Counted from the first letter of the stretch, positions 35,301 to 48,153 are shown. The stretch: DNA of 64,000 bases from Strix aluco (GCF_031877795.1 NC_133932.1:258001-322000); one strand, 5' to 3'. Notes: generated from the sequence alone by a model not told the origin. Translations and numbers: made by a program.

Positions 35301-38300
35301 AGTAGAAAATTAGGACCAGTCCCAAAAGAGAAGCTGCGTTAGCACTTCTAATGCGAACATAGTATGAACATAATTACTGTCCTCAAAGTTTCCAAATGGT
35401 GCAAGCCCCTGCTGGAGGTACACATTTTCACTGTTCATCTAAGTGTGTTTGTCTCTAGATAAAAACATGAAGATAAAAATAAATGCAATGTCCTTCATTC
35501 ACTGTCACAAAGAATCACAAGGAGATCATTTTGGATAAAAATTTGTATCTTGGAAAACATGGTAAATACAGCAAACTGGAAACAGAGGCTTTTACCCTCC
35601 AACAGGATGTGTACTAGTTTGGCAGCAGCACATTTTAGTGTACTCCAGTGACTATCAGAATTTGTCTTTAATCTCACTTTTGTATGTTGTTTCCTAGATG
35701 TCACTGCAGTCTGCATTTTAGAAGCCTTCCAAAACCAGCAAAGTATGTTATTAGCTGATAAAGTTCTTAAACTCCTTGGAAAAGAAAAGGCCAAAGAGAA
35801 ATACAAGGTAGGACTTGTGATGTTGCTGACAAATTGTGATTCACCTGACTGGTGGGTGAAATGTTGATTGTTGGTTTTCTCTCAGTTGTTGGAAGTGAGT
35901 CACTGTCTTCATCTGCTGAAGTGTAAGAATTGACACGAATGGTTTTGCACAAAGCTACTATTGTACCGGTGTTGTTTTCCTTTGGGACTGGTCCAAAGTG
36001 TTTGAAACCTCAGTAGGGAAGAGAAGTCTATTTCTAACAATTGTTTCCTTTTAATAATCAAATTTCTGACATTCAGGAGACACCCAGAGTTGGTGTGCTG
36101 CCCTACATGGGCCTTTTCTGGACTTGCAACATAATGGAAACAGGATGTGTTGGAACAGCAGTAGCCAAATGTTCCATTGCACATCAGGTGGTTGAGTTAG
36201 GTATGTGTGTTGAGATAGGAAGGTTTATAAATAATAATTGAAAAAGCATAAAACTGTTGGTTCCATGTGTAATGAATAGCTTAAAATGAGAAGAATGATG
36301 GTTGAGGGCTTTTCCCCCCAGGTTATTCTTGGTTTTATAAACAGAAGTTTCATGTTGGAAGGACTAAGTTGACAGCAGAATTCCTACATTTTAGAAAGTG
36401 GAAAAATAATGCTGTTTTAAGGTTCGTTTGTTTCCTGTTTTGTTTTGGGTTTTTTGTTAAATAAGTAAGAAAAACAGAAAAGCGTTGCTTAAGAAAAAAC
36501 GATGCGTCTTCTTATTAGTGGTCAGACTTCCTGATTCTGTCTTGGAAAATTTTGCCTTCATCTGTACTTCTGCCGGCGAGTTGTGACAGGCAGTCGCAGG
36601 CTGTTTCTGTGCCCTTTCTGTAAATAGGTGCTCGGACTTGTACTTTTCTGTTTTGGCCTCAGATGTCTTTGGAAACTGCAGAAGAGAGCGCTAAGGAAGT
36701 ATAGGGGTAGCCAGGAGCAGTCATTTTATGTGGCTGTAGGCTCACAAAAACGTTGGGACAGGTATTAAAATATTCTTGCTTGATATTAAAACCTCCTTGC
36801 TTGTTTTTTGTGACGGTGGTTGAAGTACTGAAATCCATGTTGGTTTTGAGATGCTGAATTTCTTTCCTATAGAAATTCACATGACTGTGTGGTGTTGAAG
36901 TAACAAAAAGTGAACTGTGCTGTTAGTGGTGGCATCATAAAATAGGTGTGCTTCAAATAGGCAGGATTACGATAGAATTTAATAGAGAGATTCAGGAGTG
37001 TGCATTCAGACTTTTCTTGCAGGAGAGATTGAGTTGTAATTCTTGTGTGCAGTGTTCATTTTGAGCAAGAAACTCTTCATCTGTACAACGGATTTTGTAC
37101 CTGAGAGGTGTTGCTTCTGGGACTTCAAGTAAAAAATGTGTGGTATCAGGGCCAAGCTTCATGTAGAATTAGGATATTGCCTCATTAATCTTCATTAGAA
37201 TGATAGCAGCTCCTCTTGGGCAAGCTGGAGAAAAGGGTGAATTACCATTCGGGGTCTACTTGAATTTAGGCTCATGCTTAAACTGCCAGCTTGCATTTTG
37301 CACCCGATTTACACGCACACCAATTTTCACCCAATTTATGTGCACGTCAGTACATCTATCCAATGTCTTACGATATCCTGAGAGTCCTCATTTCTAGCCA
37401 CACATGCAGAAAGATACTATCTCCCTCCTCCCTTGAATATCTTCACTTTATTTCTACTGGTGATGGGTGTTGCGTTGTGATCCGAAGCTTAAATAAACCC
37501 TAAATGTCAAACTGTCAAATCAAAAATAACAAGACTATCAAATGAGATAGTGGAAAGTCATACATGGGTTCTTTCATGAATGCATTTTTTTATAATCACA
37601 TTTGTTTATCCATTTCCATATTTACCATCTGATCTTACCATCTAATGACTTGAAATTACATTTCTCTGTTTCAGAATCGTGAGCCTCTGATGCCCTCACC
37701 ACAGTTCATTAAATCCTACTTCAGTTCTTTCACAGACGATATAATCTCCCAACCTTTGCTTAAGGGTGAGAAATCAGATGAAGATAAGGATAAGGAGGGA
37801 GAGGCTTCTGAAGTAAAAGAAAAGTGAGTGTGCAGTACAGTTGGGAATTGTTTGGTATTGGAATTAAGTTTTCAGTGATTTTGACGTTCTGCTCAGTGTA
37901 ACTTGCTGTTGTTTTTATAGTACTTGGCATGGGAAGTCCTGTGGTAATAAAGCGAGCCTATGAAAAGAGATCAGTATTAAAACCAAAACTTTTATGAAAG
38001 CTGACTGGCTAGTTCCAAACTATAGGTGGGTTCGATCCACTAAACAGAGGAAGGACAACGAGACTGGGAAGATATGCTAATTATTTACTACAGTGTCCTG
38101 GTAAATCTTAAGAGGTGGGAGGACTGGAGAGTGCTGAGTGATGCTTCTGGAGAAAGGAATGTTTTATACTGAAGGAGAGTTTCTAAGGAAGAGGAAAGTT
38201 AGTCTTAGGATTGGAAGGGAGAAGACAAGCTAGGAAGAGGCTCTTTGTTAATGAAAACTGAATTTACAGCCACTGAGGCTGAAAGGGTGTGTTACCTTTC

Positions 38301-41300
38301 TGGAATCAAATTGCACATAAATGAGAGGTTTGTTCTGTCAGAGGAAAGCATGAGCTTTTCCTTTTTTCAGTGGAGCTTGAGCACCATAGGAATGGTGCTT
38401 TAACTTACTATGCTGCTTTCCAGTTTATTTTTGGAAAATATCATTGCTTTCAGTATGGAAACCATTGCAAACAGCGTTACGATTTTTTTTTTTCCCCCCT
38501 AAAGTAAGATAGAATGTCCTGATCTACAGGCAGAATTCAGGACACTTAGCTGAGGACAAGGCAGTGCTTACTGTAATTTTTGCTGTGAAATCCTTTCTTC
38601 CACATATAAACTGCACATTGCTAGGTTTAATATTTCTCTTTTCTGACCTGGGATTCCATCCCAGCCCTCTTGTTTTAAGGCAGAGATTATCGCTGTCCTT
38701 AATGTGAAAAAAAATATTTCAAGGGACAAACGAAGCTCAAGTCCAGGAGCTTTAAAACATTTTTCTTCTTTATTTCCAATGTAATTTGGCCATTCTTTGT
38801 CTAAATTGTTTTCAGTCTGCGATGGCTTCATCTAGGGAATATTTGTAACTTATTATGCTGCTGTTGTAACTGAGTATAGCAAAAGTTAGTATTTGTTATG
38901 ATTGAATGAAAAATCTGAATTGAAATTGCAGTGTTCAGTGAATGCATGTATATATACAACTGTTCTTACATCATTTACAGCTCTGGCTATTTGAGAGCAA
39001 AGCAATATATGGAAGAAGAGAACTATGACAAAATTATCAGTGAAAGCACAAAAGAAATTGAAGCAAAGGGAAAATACATGGCAGAAGCTTTGCTTCTGCG
39101 AGCTACTTTCTACTTACTTATTGGCAATGCAAATGCTGCCAAGCCAGACCTAGATCAGGTCATCAGCATGGAAGATGCAAATGTGAAGGTAAGAATCTGT
39201 TACGGCTGGATTGTAATTTGGAGTAAGAAAACATAGAAGTTAGATGATGAACTTGCAGTATAGTTGAAGAAGTTGTCTTTCTGAGTTTTCAGGTACTTTA
39301 GTGGGAGTGTTCTGGTTTATTTACTGTTTTGTCTTTTTATTCCTGACAAATTGTTTTTTCAAGGGCTTGTTGATTTTTGAGACAGCTATGCTAAGTAGTA
39401 CAAACTAAAGAACAGAGGAAGTTGAATGGAGACTTATCCAGTCTGGAAAATCAGTTCATAGATAAGAGAAAAACATTAATCGTACTTGCATATTGAACTG
39501 CTTCAGAAAATGTTGATGTATTTGTAAGCATAGGGAACCTGTCTTTTAAAGGATTTTGGAGGGGTTGAAAATACACTGAGATTATTCCAGTTGATTCATT
39601 TAGTGTCAATATCAGATTTTTCCTGCTTAGAATGAAAGAAATCTGTCAGTGGGAGAAACCAGTCAAATGAAAGATTTACTGCAATTGTAACAAAGCCTTA
39701 AATCTGGAGGGATGTTGGGGTGGCTAATGCTTCTTTGAACCTTTTCTACAGCTCCGAGCTAACGCTCTGATCAAACGAGGAAGTATGTACATGCAGCAGC
39801 AGCAACCTGTGCTGTCCACTCAAGACTTTAACATGGCTGCTGATATTGACCCTCAGAATGCAGATGTTTATCACCATCGAGGACAAGTAAGAAACATTAG
39901 AGATTTTGTCCCAATTCTTGAATGTTTCAGTATATACTAAAAGAAAAATAAAGATCAGTACATCATCGGAGACACTTTATACTGTTTGTGGCAGAAAAAC
40001 CTGAACTCCTAATATGGAACTGTTGCGGAATAAACACACAGTCTAATTTTCAGGTTCAGGTCAGGCAGAAGCAGTTTGTTTCTGTAGCTGTAGGAAATAA
40101 CGCAGAGGACAGAGGTTCAGCCCTCTATCAGTACCAACTCCAGCTCAGAAGCACTAGGGCTTGTGTACATTGACAGCAGATACCAGCTGCTCTGTGAAGG
40201 GGCCCGGTATGGCAGAGCATCATCTGCACAGAAGGAAGCTTTGTTACAGCAGATGTAACTGTGCCTGGTAACTCAGCATCTGCAGCACTGCGGCCTAGGC
40301 TTGCATCTGTTCAGCTCATCCCACTCTGGCTTGTCACGCTGCTGTGTTCTTGACTAATTTCTAGACCTAGAGAGGCCTGCTTCCATAGAACTGTAATGTA
40401 AAAGGTGCTGGAAGAAAAAAGGAAACACTACCGTATGCAGATATGCTAAGTTGTATTCATAAGGAAGACTTCCACGGATCGAGCGCCTCTCTCCGTGAAT
40501 TCGTTAGATCTCTTTAGTGCTCAGAAATAAGAACAGTCTAACGTGTTGATTGGAGGGAATGAAAGTTTTCTGCAGATTGAAAATCCGTGTTTTACAGTAG
40601 CTTCGTAGTAAAGTAAGAATGATGAAGTGAGCTCCACTCCTGTGGAGGAATGAGAATGTCAAAAAAAACCCAACAACCCAAAACGCTGAAATGTGAGCTG
40701 GGAAAGCCAGAATGTTTCAACATGCAAATAGTCCACAGGTGTTAACTACAGCGAGGCAAAGTGACTTGAGAAAATACGGCATAGTTTTGGAGCCTGGACA
40801 TAATGCTAAAGCAGTAATGGCAGCAGTCTGAAATGCACGTGTTCTCAGTCCCTTCAGGTGGACATGGCCTTTCTGTGATGAAGCCAAAGTTTCACTGGGG
40901 GCTTTGTTATTTCATGACAGTGATGTTTAGTCATGGGTTTTGTAGGTTTCTAGGAAGTTCTAAAACTGACCTGGAGGTGATCTGAGTAACTGATCCTCAT
41001 TGAATTATCACTTAAGTGTCTGAAGCACAGATTAAATATAGAAATAGGATTTTCTTTCATTCTGGCTAGCTGAAAATCCTGCTTGACCAAATTGAAGAGG
41101 CTGTGGAAGACTTTGATGAATGTATCCGATTGCGGCCGGATTCTGCCTTGGCTCAAGCACAGAAATGTTTCGCTCTGGTAGGTAACATGCTGGTGTTCAT
41201 CTGGGTGGTTTTTCTTTTTAAAGAGTTCTGGAAAACGTACTGTGTTTCTCTGATTTATTCCAATTTAATGGAAGAGTAGGGCAACAAACTATCTTTTAAT

Positions 41301-44300
41301 TATAAGGTAAAGAAATAATGCAACAGTTTCTTCAGTTGGAGTCAGGGTTTGCTGCTTTCATTTTGAAATGTTGTTCCAACTGTCATCTTTGCTGTTTTGT
41401 GGTAGAGGAACACAGATCTTCACGCTAATTGTATCACATAAAGTTGATTTAAATAAGGCTTTAATGTTGTGGAAAACAGTCATCTTCAAGAAATTGGAAA
41501 CAAACTATTTCAAGCTAGTACAATGCCTCTGTGTGCAGGAATCTTCCGAGGACGGCTTTGCGCGTTAGGAACAAGGAGGAATTCTAGGCTTGGAATTTCT
41601 AGGCTTTAGAACTAGAGGGAGGCTGTTGGCAACTCTCAGGCCTTACGGCTTCCTCCTTTCACCCCTTCTCCTCTCCAAGTCCACTCTAGCAGAGACTTGG
41701 ACACATGGTGGGTTCCTAAAAACAGATTTGGTAGGTTGTACAGGCACGGCACCTTCTGGAACCTGTAATTGTTACGAAGCATGCAGCTCTTGGGGAAGTG
41801 CATAGAGGTCTGATGAGCCTTTTTTTGGGTGATGTTTGATTATTTTTTTTTCCCCCTTTTTACCTTTTCTCTCTTTTTAAAATTTTTCTTTCTTGAATAG
41901 TATCGCCAAGCTTATACAGGAAATAATCCTTTGCCTGTGCAAGTAGCCATGAAAGGCTTTGAAGATGTCATTAAAAAATTTCCAAAGTGTGCTGAAGGCT
42001 ATGCACTCTACGCTCAGGTACGTTTTTCTCTCTCTTAAAGAAAATGCTGCGTTCTCTTGCACCTTTTCTCTCAGATAACAAACACTTCTTCAAATAAAAT
42101 AAGATTTTTGAGAATAAGTCCTGAGATAACACATGCTGTCTTTAATAAGCTGCCTAAATTTATGGGTATAGGTGTTCTGGGGTAGAGGAAGTAGAGGGGG
42201 AAGTGGTGGAGCAGAATGTAAGTGATGAGAGTCAAGGGTGGTTATTAGGAGCCAGGTCTGGCATACACTTCCCCTTGAATCCCTGCACACGTGTGGCATC
42301 TCACTTGGTGGATGTCGGGGATTCTGTAGGTAATCCGGGAGTTAAATGCGTGGAACTAGGGTAGCGGTTTCCTCCTGCTACAAATGGCCTGTACTGGTCA
42401 AGCACAGTTTAGTACAGATGTTCGGAGTACGCTTGTGACAGAGATGGTCATTTCTTCTCTAAGAAAACATGCTGTGGGTTCTAGTACGAAGAGATGTTTT
42501 GTTCAAATTCTAGTACAAAGAGATGTCTATTTTAAGTAGGTAGGCAATATGGGTGCCTTTCCTTTTGAAAGAAGTATATTTGAAAAAGGAAGAAGTTGAG
42601 ACTTCAGGTACAGACTTTCAGAATGTTTTTACTTGCACTAGGGGATCTCCCATTGCAGATGGTACTGCGATCAGTAATTTGTGCACTTAAAGCCCAGCAG
42701 CTTTCTTCTAAAAAGCCTCAATTTTGAAACTTGACTCTGGTAACTGATGTGCCTGGCCTGCTCTACGATAAGAGAGCTATATCCAGTCTCACCTCATCGA
42801 TATGGTTTTAATTAGAATTAGCCTAGCGCAGAGGGCATGTTTCTGCTGCGCACTGACGTAGAGGTTTCTCTTTCGACGCAGGCCCTAACTGACCAGCAGC
42901 AGTTTGGCAAGGCTGATGAAATGTATGATAAATGCATTGACCTCGAGCCAGACAACGCCACTACGTACGTTCATAAAGGGTACGTACCGAGTTTGTGATT
43001 CTTTTAGTCAAGGGCATTTGGCGTGTTTATATGAATCAACCTGAACTGAATGTTTGTGTTTAGAAGTTTAGCTGAGAGAAATAACTTTGTGGAAACACCT
43101 TAGTGCTGTTAAAAGTATTTCTACAGTTTCTCTTAACTGTAAATAAGTTTGATTAATGTTCGCTCCTAACTATCTACTTGAAGTACATCCGACTTTTACT
43201 TTAGCCCTATCTTAATTTTAGCTTTGGGCTGAAGTTTTCTCTTTTATAGAACAACTTGTAACAAGTCTTCTTGGGAGGAATTTACTTTTCTTTAGAGCCA
43301 TTGAACTGGTAACATGCCTTATTGGAAGCAACTTTCACATACCTGTTTTTAAAAGCCATGAAGTTACTGTCTAACATTTGGGATCTTTTTTTCTGCTTAC
43401 ATGATCAGGGTTTTGTGAGGAGTATGTGAAGTTTGTTCTAAATTCTCCCTCTCTTCTAGTTTACTTCAGCTCCAGTGGAAGCAAGATTTAGACAAAGGGT
43501 TAGAACTCATAAGCAAGGCCATTGAAATTGATAACAAATGTGATTTTGCATATGAAACCATGGGAACGATTGAAGTGCAAAGGTAATGTTGAATTGCGGT
43601 GTTAAGAGTTCTTAGTTACTTTTGAAATTACAGTAGTCCTTTAGATTTCCTTATGGATCTTGTGTCTTCCTTAAGATCTTCCCCCCCAGTGCTGTGTAAG
43701 GCCAGCTCCTACCCAAAGTCCCGCTTTCTGTTCTGTAGCTCTTGGGCAAAGCCTTCCTTCCTCTGTGGCATAGTTCTGCTTTATGATCTGACAAGTTCCT
43801 GTGTTCACCAATTTCATACTTACTGGACAACATGCAGAGTCTGGGTATGTTTAAATACATCCCTTCTGCATTTAAAGTGACTTCCTTAATAATTACTAGG
43901 CCTATCTAATGTAGTCCTTAAAAACATCTTAGGGGACCATTTGTACTGAGGCTCCTGAGCTGTACTCCCAGGCCTGACGATTTGGGTTTATTTCCAACAG
44001 GACTGCAGTTTGCGAGTTCACAGGGTAAGGAGGAAAGACCAATGCACTACTGTTACAGTGCGTTGTATTACAGTTGTGCAAAAGTTTGGGGTCTCACCAC
44101 TGAGAGTCTTTTTTTTTTTTTAAACATGTCTAGCCATCAAAAGGACAGACAAACTGTTGCCGTGAGGAATTTTGCAAGCGTTTCCTATTTAAATAATGTG
44201 ACCTCTTGTGTGTGCTGGTTTTCCTCTTAAGTGTACAAACTCTTCTCAAGGGAGATGAGAGTTGGTTTAATTGTCCCGGCATTATCTTTGTAGTAAACTT

Positions 44301-44694
44301 GGTGTCCCGTGGAGAACATTTGATCCCCTGCTACCACCTGTGGGGGCTCTCAAGAGGAAGGCTGTTTAACAGCTGTCTCAGTTTGCTCATCATCATCACA
44401 GGTTCTCGGGGTGGTTCCTCTCAAAATCCTTTTAAGCTGTTAGTAGTGGAGAGTGTTAAGTCCTGAACAAAAAAAGATGCTGTAGAGATGAAAAGACTGC
44501 TTTGCCAGTCCTAACTGGACTACATTTGGGTGTATTTCAGAGGTAATCTGGATAAAGCCATTGAAATGTTCAACAAAGCTATCAACCTGGCCAAATCTGA
44601 GATGGAGATGGCCCACCTCTACTCACTCTGTGATGCTGCCTATGCCCAGACAGAAGTTGCAAAGAAGTATGGATTGAAACCACCGACACTGTAA
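23131..44694 (+). CDS. TOMM70: TOMM70, mitochondrial import receptor subunit TOM70 (whole coding span, 12 exons)
   Basis: Twelve GT-AG exons join in phase to 586 codons (human 608; the difference is in the N-terminal linker). It is an outer-membrane receptor that docks Hsp90/Hsp70-bound carrier preproteins for the TOM40 channel. Residues about 19-42 form the N-terminal anchor (WQLALVLGAPILLGAGALYL) followed by basic residues, leaving the rest in the cytosol. Residues about 90-586 are tetratricopeptide repeats. The TPR1-3 carboxylate clamp is intact: K96, N100, N136, K166 and R170, the last matching human R192 with the 22-residue offset. The middle exons are nearly identical to human. The start is chosen because it gives MAASKPVEAA, the human N-terminus; an in-frame ATG at 23062 would add 23 residues not seen in the family. 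The gene diverges from LNP1 and converges with NIT2. Confidence 0.97.
23812..23853 (+). repeat. 21-base tandem duplication
   Basis: GTGTGGGTCTGGCGACCTTG plus one G is followed at once by a copy with one change (GTGTGAGTC). It is a recent, local tandem duplication directly after a consensus splice donor in intron 1. Confidence 0.85.
26679..26791 (-). mobile_element. CR1 LINE 3'-end fragment, minus orientation
   Basis: On the plus strand it starts with CACAGAATCACAGAATC, the reversed octamer tail of CR1. It continues with GATTGGAAAGGACCTTGAAG and TCCAACCATTAACCTCACAC, then CTACACCAGATCCCTCAGCG. This is the standard reverse-complemented 3' end of a CR1 element. It is 5'-truncated as usual and better preserved than the copy near 8.5 kb. 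Confidence 0.88.
27169..27194 (+). repeat. Poly-T, 26 bases
   Basis: An uninterrupted T run in TOMM70 intron 1. No retrocopy was recognised on either side, so it is listed as a homopolymer only. Confidence 0.85.
28255..28325 (+). repeat. A/C-rich simple sequence
   Basis: A stretch made almost only of A and C with runs such as CAAAAAACCCCCAC. It is low-complexity intronic DNA. Confidence 0.6.
31632..31805 (+). CDS. TOMM70: TOMM70 exon 2 (TPR1 and start of TPR2)
   Basis: It encodes residues 87-144, from SPLDRAQAAKNKGNKYFKAG to NRAAAYEQL, phase 0 at both ends. It contains clamp residues K96, N100 and N136. The acceptor is TTCTTTTTCAG and the donor GTAAGA. Confidence 0.97.
33047..33173 (+). CDS. 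TOMM70: TOMM70 exon 3 (TPR2-3, clamp residues)
   Basis: It encodes residues 145-186 plus one base of codon 187, from QKWTEVAQDC to KKECLE. KYVKALFRRAKAHEKL carries K166 and R170 of the chaperone clamp. The donor is GTGAGT. Confidence 0.97.
35698..35807 (+). CDS. TOMM70: TOMM70 exon 4
   Basis: It completes codon 187 and encodes up to residue 223 (DVTAVCILEAFQNQQSM to KAKEKYK). One residue differs from human in this block (A for G in LEGF). The acceptor is TTTCCTAG and the donor GTAGGA. Confidence 0.97.
37675..37823 (+). CDS. TOMM70: TOMM70 exon 5
   Basis: It encodes residues 224-272 plus two bases, from NREPLMPSPQFIKSYF to the acidic, charged GEKSDEDKDKEGEASEVKE. This is the linker between the N-terminal clamp domain and the C-terminal TPR domain. 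The donor is GTGAGT. Confidence 0.97.
38981..39188 (+). CDS. TOMM70: TOMM70 exon 6
   Basis: It completes an Asn codon and encodes SGYLRAKQYMEEENYDKI to ISMEDANVK, residues 273-342. It begins the C-terminal TPR domain, which binds preproteins. The acceptor is TTTACAG and the donor GTAAGA. Confidence 0.97.
39752..39886 (+). CDS. TOMM70: TOMM70 exon 7
   Basis: It encodes residues 343-387, from LRANALIKRGSMYMQQQQ to DVYHHRGQ, phase 0. The four-glutamine run is the same as in human. The donor is GTAAGA. Confidence 0.97.
41070..41177 (+). CDS. TOMM70: TOMM70 exon 8
   Basis: It encodes residues 388-423, from LKILLDQIEEAVEDFDEC to AQAQKCFAL, phase 0. The donor is GTAGGTAAC, with a second GT 4 bases on; using that one would shift the frame. 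Confidence 0.97.
41901..42017 (+). CDS. TOMM70: TOMM70 exon 9
   Basis: It encodes residues 424-462, from YRQAYTGNNPLPVQVAMKGF to EGYALYAQ. The NNPLPVQV segment is the least human-like part of the C-terminal domain (human NNSSQIQA). Confidence 0.97.
42882..42979 (+). CDS. TOMM70: TOMM70 exon 10
   Basis: It encodes ALTDQQQFGKADEMYDKC to TTYVHK plus two bases of a Gly codon. The donor GTACGTAC has two GT sites 4 bases apart; the first gives the correct frame into exon 11. Confidence 0.96.
43460..43582 (+). CDS. TOMM70: TOMM70 exon 11
   Basis: It completes Gly and encodes LLQLQWKQDLDKGLELISKA to ETMGTIEVQ plus two bases of Arg. The acceptor is CTCTTCTAG and the donor GTAATG. Confidence 0.97.
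44541..44694 (+). CDS. TOMM70: TOMM70 exon 12 (C-terminus, stop)
   Basis: It completes Arg and encodes GNLDKAIEMFNKAINLAK to KKYGLKPPTL, then TAA at 44692-44694. The C-terminus is identical to human. Confidence 0.97.
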
Positions 44695-44968
44695 AGAAAT
44701 GAGGAGGAAATGACCTTCTAAAGTGAAGTTGCCCACTTCAGCCAGCCCTAAAGACGCTGTTGCAGACCATGTTGAATGGTGGAACTTAGTTTTTTCCCGT
44801 TCGTGGTGTTGTCATTTGCTACATCTGTTCAATGTTTAGGTGTTGTGGGAGTGGTTGTTCAAGGAAGTATGCAGTGTTGCATCTTGTTCTTTCTGCACCA
44901 AAAACCTTAAAGTGTGTTAAGGGAAATAAGGTTGCAGAGGAACAAAAGGAAGATATTTTGGCCATGCA

Positions 44969-44974
44969 AATAAA
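44969..44974 (+). terminator. TOMM70: Proximal AATAAA, TOMM70
   Basis: A hexamer in CATGCAAATAAAAAC about 275 bases past the stop, a candidate for a short 3' UTR form. Confidence 0.35.
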
Positions 44975-46663
44975 AACTTCACACTGGTTCATTTTGGGTG
45001 ATTATGTTGTGGGCGATTTTTGCTTTATCAAACAATATTACAGCATGTGGGTTTTTTTCCTGTTGATTTTAAAGGTAATACTAGTCAGTGCTGTAAAATA
45101 GGTTTCTTTTTTTATAAGCAATTAATCCTCAAGAGTTGATTTTAATTTTGCAAAAAGGAAAAAATTAATTTTCAAACTGTTTAATAATAGAGGGTTTTTT
45201 TTAAGTCAGTAGATGTGGAGAGAATCCCTGTACATATAAGCAAGCATGCACAATCTTCCCTTAAAGCCCTTCCCACCCTCTGCATAACTTAGAAATAGTC
45301 CTGTGGCAGCTATTAGGGAATTAATTTGATAGCCCTTATCCTCCCCCCAGAAAGCCGTAGCGTATAGGAGAGCTAGTAGAAAGGTTGGCTGGGGAGAGAG
45401 GTCAGGTAACACTGCTTCAGTGTTGGTTTTACTGGGAGAAAGGCCGTGTTCCTGTGCAGCAGTACTTCCTTGAATGTCACAGGGAGTTTTCTGGAGGGTT
45501 CAGAGGGACTTTCAGAAACAGAAAGCGCTGCTGGGAGTAGAGCTGCCAAGGTAAGGTCATGCTTGCATATAATCTTTGTAATCTCTGACGCTCTTACTTA
45601 AATGTAAAAGCTAATAGACCATCTAAATTCTCTTCAGTTTCTAGAGGCTGCTGCGTTCTGATCTGCTCCTTGCAGTAGCCGCTTTGCAGGATTAAGTGAG
45701 ATAAGGAACAAAGCAACTTCAAATAATGGGTTTAGAATCTGTACTGGTTTCCTTGGTCTTTAGGCCCTGTCTTGTCCAAGATTACAAATCCTGTAGAAAG
45801 GAAGCAACTCTTCTGCACATAGCAGATTGGCAAATTAATAAATACCAGTATAAACCATGTTCCTCTAGCTAGGAACTTCACAGAGGGCTCTCTTGCTTTG
45901 GGTGGAGCTCTCAGGTGTGGAAGTCAGTCAGTCCATCTTGCCTCTCCCTGGGCTGACGTGGCTGGATGAACCTCATGCAGATACTTAACTGATGTAGCTT
46001 CATTTACGATACACTGATTTGGGCTTCTTTCCATTCATGAGTTCATAGATGTGCTTGTGCTGAATTGTCTAATGTATCTCATCTTTTAAAGAAATGAACC
46101 ATGCTGTGGTTAAACTGTCTTATTTTCTAGTTCTGCCACCATAGAGCAGCAGCTTGTATTTTCAACTTGACCTTCCTTTCTTCCAGCAACTACAGTCGAG
46201 AATTCAAACGGTGGAGAGTAGACATAAAGATGTAATCATTGTGTTTTAGCTAGTAGGTGATCTGAAATCATAGCGTGGGGGTAGAATTGAAGGCACTGGA
46301 AGGTACCGGCAGCTTCTAAGGGCACTGCACATCACAAGTGTGAGATGTCTTCTGGAACTTCCAATCTCAGCATCAACTACCTGAGAACAAAAATACGCCA
46401 GGCTGACTGGTGTGTCCTGTTCTCCTGAGGAGTTTTTATTCGCATGGCCTTATTTACATTGGCATTTTCTCCTCTTCACCCTACCTGTACCCCATTCCTT
46501 ACCCCACCCAATCAATTAAGGGAAAAAAGCATGTGCTGTCCAATACTAGCATTCCAAATCATCACAGACTTTTGCCTGTTCTTGAACTAGTTTGAAACTG
46601 CACTGAAAGGATGCATTGTCTGTAATTTTTTTTGTAAATGACGTATCACCTGTAAACTGAAAA

Positions 46664-46669
46664 AATAAA
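46664..46669 (+). terminator. TOMM70: AATAAA poly(A) signal, TOMM70
   Basis: AATAAA sits in an AT-rich tract at the end of a 2 kb 3' UTR, followed within 40 bases by TCTCTCTCTGACATGT and a TG-containing stretch. It is the best single candidate for the main poly(A) signal. Confidence 0.6.
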
Positions 46670-46690
46670 TATTACCTTCAAGTATCTCTC

Positions 46691-48153
46691 TCTGACATGT
46701 ATAAGAGCAGGTTTTGATGCAGGTGTCCTCTGCAGTGCTGCTCCCTCTGCTTATTTGAGGTTGCTCTGAATCTAGGAAGAACCAGTAATGACTGACTCCC
46801 TGTCATCTTCAACCTTTTAGAAAAAATGAGGAGGAGACCTGGAATTAGCAAGTCTTATTTCTGATTACTTCTATCACCCACAGAGGTGTCGTCCTGAGAG
46901 CTGAAGATAACAGAGGAAAGAAAATGCAGCCAGGAGAGCTGGGAATTGGAGTGGTTTGACACCCTGTTAATGTGTGTATGCAGGTGGATCCCTTTAGTGA
47001 AGGGGATTGTTTTTAAATGGCTGATACAGCTGAGGTTCTGCTTTTAGCGGGGTGTGCATGTGAGCTTTGAGAAAAGCTTTCTTTAGTGGGGATCAAGAGC
47101 TGAAGTGAAACAAGTATTACTGCTATTTAAAAAAAAAAATGGATCTGTTGGAATAATGTAGGAAGCTAGTACTCATGACTTGGATAAACCTGGTGTATCC
47201 TAGAGACTGGGGGAAGTTGCTTCTACACAGAGTTGTTTGGGTCCTGTACAATCCTTGTTGATCATGTTAGAGACAAGTCTGCCAAAAGGGAGATTAGAGG
47301 TTGTGACTTGAATTCTAGGATCTAACTGCAGACTGAAAGGGAAGAGGCAAGAAACATATACTAAGCTGTACTGTAACTTAGTCTGAAACTATTAAGAACA
47401 GCTTTTGATGCAGCTTTAACCAGGCTTCCAGCTGCAGTGGTTGCCCCATACAACAGGCATTACTGTGTTTTCTGCCATTTAAAAAGAATTTAAATCTTGC
47501 TGGCTGAAGTTTCAGGGTTGTTAGGGGCTGGTTTCCTATACTTACAGAATACTGGTGCATAGGTATGATATGGATACTTAAAGTGCCTGTTTTCTACCAA
47601 CACAAAGATTGAGTAGTGACTGCTTTAAGGTATTACCTACCCGAGAACTGACACTGTACTATTTTCATTGAAACCCCCCAAAATACAGTCCCATTTGTAT
47701 CGTTTCTGAGTGGAGTGCACTGGAGCCCCCTAAAACATCCTGCTAAAACGAGGTGCTTAGAACTGTCCTGACAGACTGAGGAGGGCGGAGCTTGTGTCAC
47801 CTCTTCAGCTGATTCTCATCTGCTCTCCCCATCTGGGATTCCACCGATTCTGGTGGCTGTTGCAAATGGCACTTTGCAATTTTAAAATTAAGTGGCCAGC
47901 CCTGGGAATCCTGCACTGCTTTAATCCTCCAAAGGTTGTGTTCAGTTCCTGCTCTGCTGCACATTAAACTGCTATAGAGAGGGGAGGGAAAGGCAGATGC
48001 AGTAGCTTAGAAAAATGGATGTATAATAGTTGCTACAATTTAGAAGTTGGAGCCAGGTGATGGCCATCATGGATGCTGATTGCTGAGTCTGTGGGAGGCA
48101 CTAAGCTAATGCAGGAGACTTGACTCAAATGGTAAATTGTTAATTTTTTTATA
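46691..48153. other. Interval between TOMM70 and NIT2 ends
   Basis: No exon or named repeat was seen. It may be an extended TOMM70 3' UTR if the AATAAA at 48168 is used. Confidence 0.5.

Larger units (their letters stand above)
44695..46690 (+). other. TOMM70: TOMM70 3' untranslated region
   Basis: About 2 kb of non-coding, fairly AT-rich sequence follow the stop. AATAAA signals lie at 44969, 45837 and 46664. The last is followed by a T/G-rich stretch and is the most likely main end. A further AATAAA lies at 48168. Confidence 0.7.

Noticed and set aside
31806-44540. Intronic snoRNA search in TOMM70 by C/D box words
   Set aside because: Isolated TGATGA words occur but none has a paired CTGA box with terminal stem at proper spacing that I could defend.
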